Positions 11,086-24,100 of a stretch of DNA of 64,000 nt are shown piece after piece. Under the pieces are notes generated by a model. That model saw nothing but the letters and a program-made list of their open reading frames with translations, had not been told where the DNA came from and ran no database searches. The translations under genes and the position numbers were made by a program. Source of the DNA: Pleodorina starrii (Eukaryota; Chlorophyta; Chlorophyceae; Chlamydomonadales; Volvocaceae); contig BRXU01000011.1 of the NCBI GenBank assembly GCA_030267565.1, positions 1,602,501 to 1,666,500 of the forward strand, written 5' to 3'. The stretch's first letter is position 1. Each line of letters begins with the position of its first letter.

Positions 11086-14000
11086 ATGTATTTCGCGTAT
11101 GGATGGCCGCGAGTGCCCTTCACCAACCTCCCGCCCAATGACACCTACATTTACCTCAGAGCGACTGAAAAATATCTGTTCGCGGTGTCACGGACATGCG
11201 TCCAGCTGTGGACTGGGGGTCTATATCGGATCAAGCTCAGCGAGTGTGTGCGAACCGAGGAGGACGTCAAGCAGGAGGGGCTGCATATCGCAGCGCTGTG
11301 GTCTCCCGCGAAGGCGACCTTGGCTGTCCTGGTAAGAATGGCTTGCTGCCCCAAAGGCTGTCAGTTCAGGGTATCTATCCCGTCGGGCTTGGGGCGTCAT
11401 ACAATTGTGGAGCCCCGTTGCTTGCAGTTAGCTGCTGCTGTATATCAGCGTTTCATGGATAGAATTGGTTGTATGCTGCCGCCCTGCAATGCAGACGTCA
11501 GAGAATCACCTTCACCTCTACGCGATCCACTTGTGGAAGGACAACCTGTTGCACTCTTCGTGCAATGTGGGGCATAAGGACATTCAAAAGGCGGATATCT
11601 ACTTGAAAAGCAGCATCCGTATGGATAGCGAGACACGGGCTCTGTCCATAACGGGAGACAGCCGGTTGCTGCTTGTTAGTTTTGCGGACGGAACCGTGGC
11701 GTCGCTCTCCTGGAGCGGAAAGGTGAGCTTTTTTGGCACGGCAGTTGCGCGTGGGAATAATCCCGTCGGCTGGGCGGTGGGAGAGGGCCGTGCAGCAGCC
11801 CAGCGCAGGGTTTCTGTCCTGGGCAGTGGCCCTGCCCCAGCTAGGTTCCAAGCCGTGACACAACCTTGTGAACGGCATATTTTAGTATCCGGTTCAGGAA
11901 CGCACACGACGCAGGGGGCCAGAGGGGTGTACGCATGAGGGCTCGACAACCGCCTGCCGCCCGGCTGCAGACATGTCGGGTTTCAGGGCCTCTTTATACA
12001 CACCCACTCGGTCTCTTGAGGCCCGGCTGCACACGCTCTTGCGCAATTGCAGATGAAAGAGGTAGCGTACCCGCTCGACGACGCAACGGAGCTGGGCTTG
12101 CCAGCTGGAGCAGATGGCCCGCTTGGAGAGCATGCTGGTGGGCGGCCGGCCGCAGACGCAGGCGCATCTTCGGAGCTGGACCCACATCAATCCGCAGCGG
12201 CAGGGAGGAGCACCGGCGGCGGCAGCAGCAGTGCGTTTGCGGCCGCCGCTGCCGCCGCCTCGGCGGCGGCGCTGCCGCCGGGCGCGGCCGGGGGCGGCGC
12301 TGGCATGGACTTCGGCGGCGGCGGCGCTGCGCCGCCGGAGCTCTCCCGGGCGATCGTGCAGATGAGCTACTGCGAGCACAGCAAGCAGGTGGTCATGGTT
12401 TTAGCGGACGGCGCTTGCGCGGTGTGCGGCACTTCGGAGAGCGGCCTGAGCCCGCTTCCGGAGATGTGCTTTGGGCGCTGGCTATGCGGGCCGCAGCAGC
12501 AGGCGGTGTGCGCGCAGGTCAGCGCCCAGGCGCAGCTCATTGCGGTGGGCCGCGACAACGGCGACGTGGAGCTGTTCAGGTGGGGCGGGCTGGCTGGATG
12601 GCTGGAGGGTACCGGCGGCGGCGGGGTTGCGGAGCCCCTCGTTCAGCCATTGGGGTTATCGGGTGGCCGCACGTGCCGTTGAGCTTGCTGGGCGTTGAGT
12701 TGATGAGGGGAAGGCGGGTCGCTTGGTGCTGGATGGGGATGTGACCTCGAATCTGCTACTCCCTGGTACCGGACGGTGTGCGGCTGGGGGTGTGCTGAGG
12801 GCTGTGTGGATGCGCATTGGGTGGCGAGGCTGGGCCCTGCCACGCATGGGACAGGCAATTGGGGAGGTTGCTGAGCGTGGGCGCGGGACTGCTGTACGGC
12901 CGGCCGGTCCGAAAGAGGGTAAAAAAGGAAGATACCGCAGATACCGCAGCGAGGGGACGGAGACGGAGCGAAAGGCGGTAACCTTTGTGGTGATGGCGGC
13001 ACCTGAATGGGAATGGGCCACGCCAATGCTCACGTCTGGGAGCCGAGCCCTTGCCGTGACGGCGCAGTAGCGTCCAACGGCACGCAGATCCTCCCGCGCG
13101 CCGGCTCTTTGGTGATGGTTTGCCTTTCATCGCCTCGGAAGCCGCCCGCTAATCGAGGCTGCCATCTCTTGCATCCCGCCCAGGCTTTACCGGACGGCGA
13201 TCGAATCCCAAGCGGACGTGCCAGGCAGTCCCAGCTCAGTGGCAGGCGCACCCTGGGAGCCCCCAGTGCGCACCCTATCGCTGGACAACTGGGGGCACAA
13301 ATCGCAGCAGACGGGCCCGGTGGCGACGGTGCGGCATGGCGGCGGCGGCGGGGCTGGTGGTGTTGGGCGGGGCTGGTGTTGGGCTCGAGAGGCGCATGCG
13401 TTCGGGGGGGACGTGCGGGGCGGCGGGCGCTTGGGAGGCAGCCTAGCCATGGCCTGGGTACAGTGCCGTCGCGTGCACGCCTTGGAACGCATGGCTGGCA
13501 CGGAATGGCTCGTGCCGTTTCCTCACGCGAATCGGCGGCCTCAACCGAAAGCCGGACTGCTCAGCTGCCCCACCCTCACGTCAAAATCGCGTCCGCTCTG
13601 TCTTGAGGCCCACGGCAGAATCGAACCTCGCGCTCCGCGCCGCGCATTGCTCCGCGCACCGCACCGCAGGTCGAGTGGTCCCCCGACGGGCGCGCGCTGG
13701 CAGTGGGGTACGCGGGGCAGGGCGTGGTGGTGTGGTCGCCGTCGGGCTGCCGCCTGATGTGCAGCCTGCGCCAGCCGCCTCCCAGCCTCTCCACCTACCC
13801 ATCCGCCGCCTCGCGCGGTCTCATCAGCCAGCAAGTCAGCTTCGCCAGCCGGGGGCTCGGCTGGGGTCTCCAGCACGCATCCTCCTCGGGCCTGGGGCCT
13901 CAGCCGCAGGCCCCGTTGGACGGCGCCGTCAGCGCACTGTGCTGGGGGCCCATGGGTTACCAGTTGGAGGTGGCGGAGGTGGGCGGCGGCGGGGGGATGC

Positions 14001-17000
14001 CCGGAACGAGCGGCGGTTTGACAGAGGTCACGTTTGCGCACAGCCTGCCGGGCAACCACCGGGTGGCTCGTGGCGGCATGGGCAGCAGCCTGGCGGACGA
14101 GGAGATGCACGTGCTGCAGGTGAGGAAGGGGCTGGGAGGCTTAGAACGTGACAGACGGGAGAGGCGGGGGCAGCGGGGGGCGTATGGAGGCCGTGTAGGC
14201 CGTAGGTAGGGGGTATGCACGAAGTTGAGGCGTGGTGGTGACGTGCAGAGGGTTAAGGCGTACAAAGGCGTTAAGGCATACGTCGACGTTGCGGCATACA
14301 ATGCACGGGGAACGGGGCAGGGTTCATCAAGGTTCATGGTTTCAGGGTCCCATCCGTGCATGGCCGTCAGTGCATACCTTGCTCAAAGGGCTCCAGAGGG
14401 CGGCGCAAAGTCAGGGAGTCTGGGCCGAGAGGCAGCTGTGGGGTCTTTGGCGCACCTGGCTTTTAGCTGCCTTGTGCTCTCCACCCGACGTGCGTTCTGC
14501 TGGCATGCCTCCACCTGCCCCGCATTCACCTGCCTTCCGGATGATGGCCGGATGCCATCAAAGCATGCATCCACCACACGCGCGCTTGCGGCCCTCACGT
14601 CCTCAGGCACACGACCGGCTGCTGCTGATCCGGGAAGCGGGCGAGGTGGCCACGGGCGTAATGCACTGGGCCGCTGGGGACGTGGTGGAGCCGGCGGTGG
14701 GCCAGGTGAGCCCGGAACCCAGAGCAGGAACAAGGCGGCGGTGGGGGCGGCCGTCTTCGCTCGGTTTCCAGCAAACCCGCCTTAGTGTGGCCCCGGGCTC
14801 GGCCGTACCATGCCAGCCAAGCAGTTGAGGAGATCGGCGCTTCAGCGCTTCCCCCCCGGATGCCCCTCGGCCTCAGTTTGTGCCCCTGGCCCGGCCCTCC
14901 TAGCGCTCACCGGGGGAGGCTCGAGGCTGTCGCTCCCGAGTCTCCGGTGCAGCCGGGGCCGTGACCGCTGGCCGTCGTGTTTGCCCCCGTCGCAGGTCGG
15001 GGACCTGACCGTCGCCCACGTGCCCGTGCCGCACAGCTACGTGGTCGCCAACTGGCCGCTGCAGCGGTCGGCGATGAGCGCCAGCGGGACGGACATTGCC
15101 GTGGCGGGCCGCAACGGGCTGGCCGTGTACAACCGGCCGACGGAAAGGTGGGGGGACGGGAAGGAGGACGGCGCGAGCATGCGACGACGGCCTGCGAGGC
15201 CTGCTGCTGCGGGAGACCCGCACGCTTTCAGGCCGGCCGGCCGACCCAAATGCCGCCACCTCGCCCCTCCGCCCTTCGTCCAGCGCGGTGGGAGTAGCGG
15301 CCCCGTGGTGCCGGGTCTCACACAACACATCATACCTACCCGTCAAAGAATGCGCCGCCAACGTGTCGGTCAACCGTCCGTGCGTGCTTGGCAAGCCGCC
15401 CCCCCCCCCCCGGCGTGCCATTTAGCGCGCGCGCGGCTTGCGGTGGTTGAGAAGGCCCCCAAACTCGCTCGCGCAGGTGGCGACTGTTCGGGGACATTAG
15501 CCAGGAGCGGCAGGTCAGCTGCCGGGCGCTGGGCTGGCTGAGCTCCGGCGTGCTCGTGGCCTGCTCGGGCCCCGACCCATACGCCTCGCCGTCGCCTTTG
15601 GTGCCGACGGCCGGCGGCCTGGTGGGCGGCGGCGGCGCGGGCGCTGCGACGAGCGGCGTGACCGGCAGCGAGCTGCTGCTGCTGCCCCGGTACCATCTGG
15701 ACCTCACATCGTTGCTGGCGAGGTGCGGAGGGTGGGGCTCAAGCGGTCGTTGCATGGATGGATGGAAGGATGGATGGATGGACGGCCCCCTGTTGGTTTG
15801 GTGGTGCAGACGGCAAGCCAATATCGGTGGAATGCGAAGGGAAAGTGGGAAAGTGTGTATCCTAGCCGCAGGGCGCGAGCCAAGCACCGCGGCCGCAGCC
15901 GCGGCCGCCCGCCCGCCCGCCCTCGCCATCCCACCCGTCTTTCTGATCCTCGCCCGCCCTCGCTGTGCGCAGGTACCCCTTGCAGCAGCCCCCCATCGCC
16001 ATGGACTGCCTCGGCTCCCACATCCTGCTGGCCTCTGAGCCCCTGGAGATCACCCTCCTGGAGGTCAGCCTGCACGGCGACCTGTCGCCCACCGGCAACC
16101 CGCGCGCCACCATCACCTCCCTGCGCGAAATCTCCATGTTCGATGTGGGTCGGCACCTGTCGGACGTGGCACTCGTGCCGCTGTCGCCCGGCGCCGTCGG
16201 CGCGGCGGCGGCCGCCGCCGCGGCCGCCGCCGCCGGCGGCGGCGCCGTGGCGGCCTCGGTGGCGGCGCCGCGGCAGTGCGTGCTGCTGCGCTGGGGCGGC
16301 ATGCTGAGCGTGCTGGACCTGGAGAAGGGCTCAGAGCTGTCGCTGGCGACGGAGATTGAGGCCTTTTGGCTGAGCGACGCCATCACGTGCCAGAAGGGAC
16401 CCTTTGCAGGCGGCTTCGTGGAGACTTGGGCGGCTGGGAGCGCCGGCTGGGCGCCGAGCGCGCCGTCGTTGGCGGCAGCGGGGCCAGTCCCCAGCGGCAG
16501 CGCCTCCTCCGGGGCCGTGGACAGTCTGGCTGCGGGGGAGTCGGCGGGGCCGGCGCCGAGCCAATCGGTGGGGTTGCTGGGGGGCTCCGGGGCGGCGCCG
16601 CAGCCGAGCAGCAGCAGCACGACGCTGGATGTGGAGATGCCGTGGTGGCTGTACGGCCCCGCCGGCATGCAGCTGTGCTTTCCGTCGTCGCTGGGCACCT
16701 CGGCCGCGTCCAGCATGGCTTGCAAGGAGGGGCAGGACATAGAGCTCGAGTTCGACCAGGTGAGTGCGCGCGTGTGAGAGAGTGTGTGTGTGAGAGTGCG
16801 CATGCGTGTGTGTATGTTTTGAGTGATTGTGTTGGCGTTGCCGTTGAGGAGCGGTTTGGCTTGGAGGAGCAGCTGCTTCGGTTACGAACCCCTGCCAAAG
16901 GCCCGTGTCCCCGTCCGTCCCTTGTTTTCTCGCGCTGCATGAGGCTCTGCGCTGCGGCTGTTGGCTGCACCCAATACCGGCACCTGCCGGCGCGCGCATG

Positions 17001-20000
17001 CCATCAGTCGCCATGGTCCACCACGTCCCCGCGCGGGCCACTAGCCCCATCAAATTGCGCTCCGGCCCCAGCCCAGTACCAAGCGTTGTCATCGCCAAAC
17101 TGCCTGCCCGCATGGTCCCCCGCAGGAGGTATACCCCGTGGGCATCTCCCTGGCCGACGACGCCATCGTGGGCATCACGCAGCGCATCGTGCGCGGCAGC
17201 GGGGCAGTGCTGGCTGGGGGCGGCGGGCCGCCGATGGTGTCGGCGGCGCAGCTGCCCTGCTTCCACCCCATCCCGGAGTCGCAGCCCGTGCTGCCGTGCC
17301 TGCTGCGCAGGTGCGACCAGACACGGACCGTCAGGTCTCGGCAGGACAGCGGCCAGGGCCTTTGGGGGGTTTTCGGGGTTTCGCGCGAGCTGCGCGCACC
17401 GAGACTGAACTTTTGGCGGCAGCCGGGCGAGCGAGCCCTAGAAGCGCTAGGGGCGAACCCTAGGTTCTAGACGACCCGGCCGCTTTACCGAAGCATTGCC
17501 CTCGGCACCAGTCCTCTGCTGATTCCGTCTGTTCGCCTGCGTCTGCGCGTCCGACACCCTCCCTGCCCATCAGGCTGCTGCAGCGCGGCGCGTTCCAGGA
17601 GGCCGTGTCGCTGGCCCGCCGCCACGCGCGCGGGCCGCACTTTGCCCGCTCCCTGGAGTGGCTGTTGTTCACGGCGCTGGAGCTTGAAACCAACACGTCG
17701 TCCCTGACGCGACCCGCGGCGGCCGCCGGCAAGCGCGCTCCCGGGCCCGCGGTGGCGTCGGACACCGGCGAGGGGTCGGGCTTGGCTCGCCAGCCGTCCA
17801 TGAAGCAGCTGCAGGTGGGACTTCTGGGCGGGTATCTATCTGCATTTTGTTAACGTTGGGAGTTTCCTCCTTGGTACCCACACGTGGTAGCTCATGCGGG
17901 GTCGCATACGGGCTAATGGCGGCTCTGCTGCTGCACAGACACAGCGCAAGACCTCGTTGCTGCGTAAGCTCCGATTCGGCTATACAGCCGACGCGTCCCC
18001 CGGGTGAGACATGGACGCGACGCGCGTGTTGGCGGACTTTCCCCGAGCTCGTAAAGCCGGGGGCAACCACCCTTTCGCTCCCCGCTGCGCTCGTGGCCTC
18101 CTGCTCAGCACCCAACCGCCGCACACACTCCTCCCTGCTGCGCCTCCCCGCGCCTCCCTGCGCCCCCCTGCGCCCGCCCGTCCGCCCGCAGTCTCTCCTC
18201 GCGGCGGCGGCCGACCTGGTGCGCCACTTTCCCAACCTGTTTGCCGAGGTGGTGGTCAGCGTGGCCCGCAAGACGGACGCCGCGCTGTGGCCGCCGCTCT
18301 TCGACGCCGTGGGCAGCCCCAGCAAGCTGCTGGACGGGCTGGTGGAGGCGGGCGAGCTGGCCAGCGCCGCCTGCTTCCTGCTCATCATAGACAGGTGGGG
18401 CGCGATGCGACGTGCGCGATGCGCGACCCATCCAGCGGGGGGCTTTTCGCGCGGACGCTCCGCCTCTGCGCTTCCCCACATGCCGCCGGCTGGAGCCCCG
18501 GCCCGTCGTGACTTACGTGTGTCTGTGTGTGGTTGGGTATGAGGCTGTGCTCCCGTGGTCGTGCGCCCGCCTAATGCAGGTTGGAGGGAGCTTCCGCGGC
18601 CCAGGAGCAGGCGCTGCGGCTCATGCGCAGCTCGCTGCTGCGGGGGCAGTACCCGCTGTGCTGCGAGCTGCTGCGCTTCGTGGTGCCGCCGTCGGACTCG
18701 GACCCGGACAGCGGGCGCCTGGCGTCGCCGGATGCGGGTGGGTGTGCGGCAGCGGCGGTCGCGCCGGCAGAAGGCCCAGCAGCCACCAGCGCTGGCGGTG
18801 GTAGGCGTGCGTTTGCGTTGGCGCGTTGTTGGATGTTGTTGTTGTTGTTGTTGTTATCGCGTGCGGCAGCAGGAGTATCGCCAATGAGCGCGTGTGAATG
18901 GCATTCGACCGGCCAAATTGCCTGGAGCATTGGTTCATACACCGGAGTGGTCTAGCGTGTGCCAGTTTCACTCCTTGCGGGTATTAGCGTTCTCTGCTCA
19001 AAAGCCCACCCACTGCGTTCTCTTTAGCGTTCTCTGCTCAAGAGCCCACCCGCCTCGTATTGTCATAAGCAACGGTGCGCTGGCAGCAGTGTCCAGGGCC
19101 CACAGCGCACAACTTGTGGATGATGCACCGCTCCCCTGCCCAACCTCGCAACAACTCTCGTGACCCACAGAGCTACCCTCGACAGCGGAAGCCCCAGGCT
19201 CGTCCGAGCCGTCGGCCAGCGCCGGGACACAGGAGCAGCGGCAGCCGCAGCCGACGCAGCAGGAGCAGGAGCAGCAGCAGCAACCACGCGAGGCAGCTTC
19301 AGGCGCTGCCGCAGCCAGCGGGCCAGCCTCCGAAAAGCCGTCGACCTCGGCGCCGGAGGGCGCAAGTCAGCAGGCCGGCGACGGTGGGGGAGGCCGCACG
19401 TGGCTGGGTTGGTTGCTGGGGTACAGCGCAGACCCGGTGCCGGACGCCGGCGGGGGGCAAGGAGACCAACAGCACCACCAACAGCAGCAAGGGCAACAGG
19501 AGCGGAGCGACGCCGCAAAGCAGCCGCTGGAGCCGGAGAAACTGCAGCAGCAGCAGCAGCAATCGGCGGAGCCCCTGCCGGTGGCGCCTGACCCGGACTT
19601 TGCCCCAGCGGTCGTGGCCCCCAACTCGTCCGCGGCTGCAGCCGCCGCAGCGCCGGGCCTGTCCCGGTCACAGCATGGCCGCATGGGCTTGCCGCCCAAC
19701 AGCCCCGCCCGCGTGGGTGGCTTGGCCGCGGCGGCGCCCGGCAGCCCTGCGCTGGCGCAGATGCTGATGGCCGCGTCAGCGTCCGCCGCCTCGGGCAGCG
19801 CCGCCAATGCGGCTAACGCCAAGGCTGCGTGTGGGTTGGTGGCGGAGCACGCCTGGCGGCTGCTGGAGAACGGGCACCTTGCGGCCCTGGGGCAGCTGGT
19901 TGAGGCGAGCAGCTTCCTGCCGGGCGGCCTGGCGGGCCTGATGCGGCAGCACCGCGACTCGCCCTACGCGGCGCGCGGCTGCGCAGCGCACAGCGCGCGG

Positions 20001-20582
20001 GAGCTGCTGCAGGCGGTGACGCGCGCGGTTTCGGAGCTGCCGGTGTGGACGGGCGAGGCGGTTGAGATGTGCGCGGTGGCGGTGGAGGCGCTGTGCCGGG
20101 AGGTGGGCGCGGTGGCGTGGGCGGTGGCGATGGCGGTGGTGCTGGTGGACGCGGCGACGGTGACGGCCTTTCGGAAGGAGCAGCCGGTGGAGTGGGGGGA
20201 GTTCGTGCAGGCGCTGCACGCCGACACGTCGCTGTCGTACCTGTGGGACATTGTGGGGGTGCTGTCGGAGGGTGTGGAGGCGCCTGACGCCAGGGCGGGC
20301 GAGCAGTCGAGGCGAGGCGGGGATCGCGAGGCGGAGGCGGAGGGGGCGGGAACAAGCGCGGCGCGGGAGCAGCAGGGAGAAGGAGGCGGGGCGGACGAGG
20401 CGGCTGGCGGGTACGCACTGTCCGGCAAGTTCGCTGCTAACGTGGGGCATGTGGAGCTTCGGTCGGTGACGGTCGCGCCCACCAGCAGCAGCGAGATCGA
20501 GGAGGTGTCGCAGCAGAGCACACCGCAGGCCGCGGCGATACCCGTGCCGCGCGCAGGCGCAGTGAGCATTGCTCGTGGGTAG
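11086..20582 (+). CDS. RIC1: RIC1 homologue, Golgi Rab6-GEF subunit, 14 exons
   Basis: RIC1 with RGP1 forms the guanine-nucleotide exchange factor for Rab6/Ypt6 and supports endosome-to-Golgi retrieval. Exons: 11086-11331, 11495-11722, 12053-12579, 13184-13328, 13670-14119, 14607-14705, 14996-15147, 15477-15722, 15973-16759, 17126-17310, 17574-17814, 18192-18394, 18580-18737, 19171-20582; all phases agree, giving 1692 residues. The start is fixed by MYFAYGWPRV, the conserved RIC1 N-terminus, with an in-frame stop just upstream. WD-like repeats follow (VEWSPDGRALAVGY, VVVWSPSGCRLM). The RIC1 domain starts near residue 961 (EVYPVGISLADD) and includes VVVSVARKTDAALWPPLF. The last exon holds a Gln-rich linker and the conserved end (LVAEHAWRLLENGHLAALG). 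It is longer than animal and fungal RIC1 because of Ala/Gly/Gln inserts. Confidence 0.93.
18835..18856. repeat. (GTT)n microsatellite in last RIC1 intron
   Basis: Seven GTT units lie just after the exon 13 donor. The tract is intronic and short. Confidence 0.8.
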
Positions 20583-20855
20583 CAGGTAGCCGTCGAGCCG
20601 GGGCGCCCCGCCTGCACTGCGCGCTTCATTTTGGCTCGGGAGGGCGCGTGGAACTGTGCTTGCATCGCGCTGGAGGCGACGGAATTGGGGGCGGTATATA
20701 CGTTAGGGTTTCCGGACCGGCATGTTGACGGGCAGGTGGTGTGTTTCCGGGCTGGCTTTTGCGTCTTTAGTTCAACGGATGTAGCTGGTGGTTTCTAGTA
20801 CGGCAACGTTGGGTGCGATGCTTGCGGATTATTCTCGCCACGATGCGGCCCAACT

Positions 20856-20860
20856 TGTAA
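20856..20860 (+). terminator. TGTAA polyadenylation signal of RIC1
   Basis: TGTAA lies about 275 bases after the RIC1 stop codon and is followed by a T-rich run, matching the usual Chlamydomonas polyadenylation element. Assigned by position and motif. Confidence 0.65.
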
Positions 20861-21163
20861 TTTTTTCTCAAGGTTCATCTTGACATGCTGCATTTTTGTT
20901 TTTGCAAGTGTTGAGTGCATCTCGTTCACAACTAAGGCAGATTTTGCCTGAAGTTATGGCGACCTTGGTAACCCAGCCCCGCACCTGCAGCATCTCGAAT
21001 ATGATGGCCAGTTTCTTGAAGTGAAACTGTCACACAGTGCATCTCTTGCTGCTTAGTATGGCTCAGCCGGTGAACACAGCAGCTGGGGGGGACCTCAAGG
21101 CTAAGCCTAGGACGTCCTCCCGTGTATCCAGCGCGCTCAAGGCAAGCCAGATGATAACGACTT

Positions 21164-24100
21164 ATGCTGCGGTCCATCTGTAAACCGGCGGCAGTGTTGT
21201 GTTGCGCCTGGGCGTTTTGCCTAACGCCTTCCGAACATGGTTGCAACCAAATTTCGCAGAGCGGAGTGGTTTATGGAGGCAGTGCTGTCCTGACAGCGGT
21301 TAACAACATCACGCCTCATATCGCCGGTGCTGTGGATATCTTGGTCATCGAGCAACCAGATGGAAGCAGGAAGGCAACTCCTTTCTACGGTGCGCCAAGG
21401 CTATCACACGATGGCGTGCTTTCGTGCGCGTGCAGTGAGTTAACCGCGGTTATCTGTTTAACTGCAGTCCGGTTCGGCAAGTACACGGCGCTGCGCACGC
21501 GTGAGCGCAACGTTAAGCTCTACATCAACGGTGAGTTGTGTGCTACTCATAACCTTTTGCGACCACCGTGGGACGCCGCAATAACTCAACCCCGCGGGTG
21601 GCGCGCAGACGAGCTGGCGCCGTTCGGAATGCACATTGGCATGTATGGGCAGGCGTACTTTGCGACCGAAACCGTCGAGGTTAGGGAAGGTATGTGTCTC
21701 AAAAATGAGTACGGCGTAAAAGGGTCCGTGTGGGAACGGGGGGCACTCTTGGCGCTGGGCAGCAAGGGCAACTGGGGTTTTCTGGGTGACGGGACCTGGC
21801 AGGGCATAGATGTTCATCAGTCAATAAGCAAGACCTGGTGTACAAAGCGCGTATGTGTCAAGTTTTGGCCAATCGCCTGGCCTGCAAGCGCTGTTGTACC
21901 CCCCGACCGAAGGTCATGCGCGACCTTCTCTGTATACCATAACCCGCCTGGTGGGCGCGGCAGCCGCCCTCTTGCAACGCAGTTTCACACCAGCATTCTC
22001 ACCATAATCTCTCATCTCGCCCCGCATCATCCCCGAAGGCGACGACGACGAACAGGAGGCCCTGCTGGCGGGCATGATGTCCCCGCCCAGCGGCTACTCT
22101 AGCGGAGCGGATGAAGCAGCCACGCACGCGGACGGCAGCGAGGCGGGTGCGACGCTGTCCGCCGTACGACAGCGCATTGACGGCATGAAGGCTGCCCGCA
22201 GGGCATCCAGCAGAAGCGCCGCCGGTAAGGGTGTGTCGATCAGTGGAGACCTGGTGACCAGCCCGCCGCAATGGCGCACGAGCAGGCAACCCCACGCGCC
22301 AGGACACCGCGGGAGCTGTCGGGCCCGGTGCCAGTCCGCCACGCCGTCGGGCACCCTAGTTGCGGTCGAGAGCGGTCCGGCCATAAACATTCCGACGTAC
22401 GCCGTGTCGATCACTTGTCGTTGAAGGCCGACCAGTCCAGCCATTTGGGCCTGGCCAAGCGCGCCATAGCGTGCGGTTTCGGTCTTCACGGGCGCCGGCT
22501 TATACGGCTGATGCCGCACGTGGGCCGCTCGCTGCGGACGTGCTTCATCTGTCCCCCTAAACCTCACCCGTGGTACCACCACCGCCCCGCCAGGGACCGG
22601 CGGCAGCTCGCAAGGCCCTCGCGTGCCGCTCCCCGCGCTGGGCGCTGGCGCGTCGGCATTCTCGCCCGGCATGGCGGAGAGCGTTCCGACGGCCCCGGCT
22701 TCTGGCGAGCGCTCCGTAGGCGTGCTGCCAGGCCAGGTGCGCCGGGGGCAGGAGAAGCGCCGGCATCTCCGGTCTGCATCGGGCCGCAGCTCCGGGCGAC
22801 CTCCAGCCGCGCTGCCATGGACGTGGGCGATTGCCTGCCATTGGTCGTTGCTTGTTGCGTACCTGTGTTTTGCGTGCCCCTGATGATCTGGTGCCTCTCT
22901 TTGCGGCATACCACATCACGCTTCAGCCCACGCGGCCATGCCATTGCCCTGCCCAGTTAGTGACCTGCGCGCGAACCGCCGCGCCGTGATCCCGTCCCGT
23001 TGCTTGCAGCCTCGGGACGCTGCCGTGGCGGAAACAGCAGCAAACCCTGCTCCATCTGGGTCTCCGCGCGCTGGCATTGTTGCCGTGCTTTGCATGAGCG
23101 ACATACAGACCCTCTCCTTCCCCCCGCCCAAATCCTGCCCTGACACCCGCCCGAACCCCCGCTCGATCCCTTGCAGGTGCAGCTGGCGCCCTCACTGTCC
23201 ATGGCGGACCGCAACGAGTCCTTCCTGTCCGCCCGGGAGACACTGGCGACGCCCCTGGGGGACGAGCTGGTAGCTGGCGCACTGGCGCCCCTCTCGCCGG
23301 CCCTGCCGGCGTCGCCGGAGCGCCGCATGCGGGCCTCGCGGTCCGAGTCGCAGCTGCAGGTGGCTGAGCAGCTGTTGGGGCAGGCGCAGGGCGCCCGCGC
23401 CTCGTCATGCTCCTCGGTTCCACGGCCGTTGCCGCCACACGGCGGCAGCACCAATAGCTTGCAGACCGTCAGCGAGGGGGCCAGCCCTTGCGGCTGGTCT
23501 GAGGACGGGGAGGCGGAGGAGGAGGACGAGGAGCCAAGCGGGGAAGGAGAGAGGGGCGGAGGGGAGCGGGGAGGGGCGGAGGAGGGGGCGCCAGGGGCCA
23601 AACCGCCGGGCGCTGGCGGCGCGGCAAGGGAAGCGGAAGTGGCGGAGCAGCAGCAGCAGCCGGGTGCTGCCGCACCTGCCCCCCAACCACCGCAGCAGCA
23701 TCTGCAGCAGGGCCATGTGCAAACCCAGCTGCAGCACCACTCGGGCCTTCAGCAGCCGTTACATCAACAGCTAGGATTCCCGGAAAACGACCAAGTTGCT
23801 GGAGGCGCCGCCGCGGCCGGCACTGTCGCGGTGCCACCGCTGCCGCAGCAGCCTTGCACGGGACTCGATACGGGGTGCCCGGCTTCCCTGGAGCCCCAAC
23901 AGGCGGGCCGCCCGAAGCTGCACGCTACAGTTGACTGGGCGCAGGTCCTGTGTCCACCGGCGGGGACAGGGTCCGGTCATGCCCCCGGGTCGGTGCCGCT
24001 GCCGCCGCTTGCCGGCCAAGTTCCGGCTGGCGGCGGCGCTGACGCCAGCGCCGCCATGCGGCACGGCCCCTGCAGGACATCGTTTCGCGCCTCCCCTGGA

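Noticed and set aside
15862..16803. 313-codon minus-strand ORF opposite RIC1 exon 9
   Set aside because: It is the shadow of a long GC-rich exon whose sense translation is clearly RIC1.
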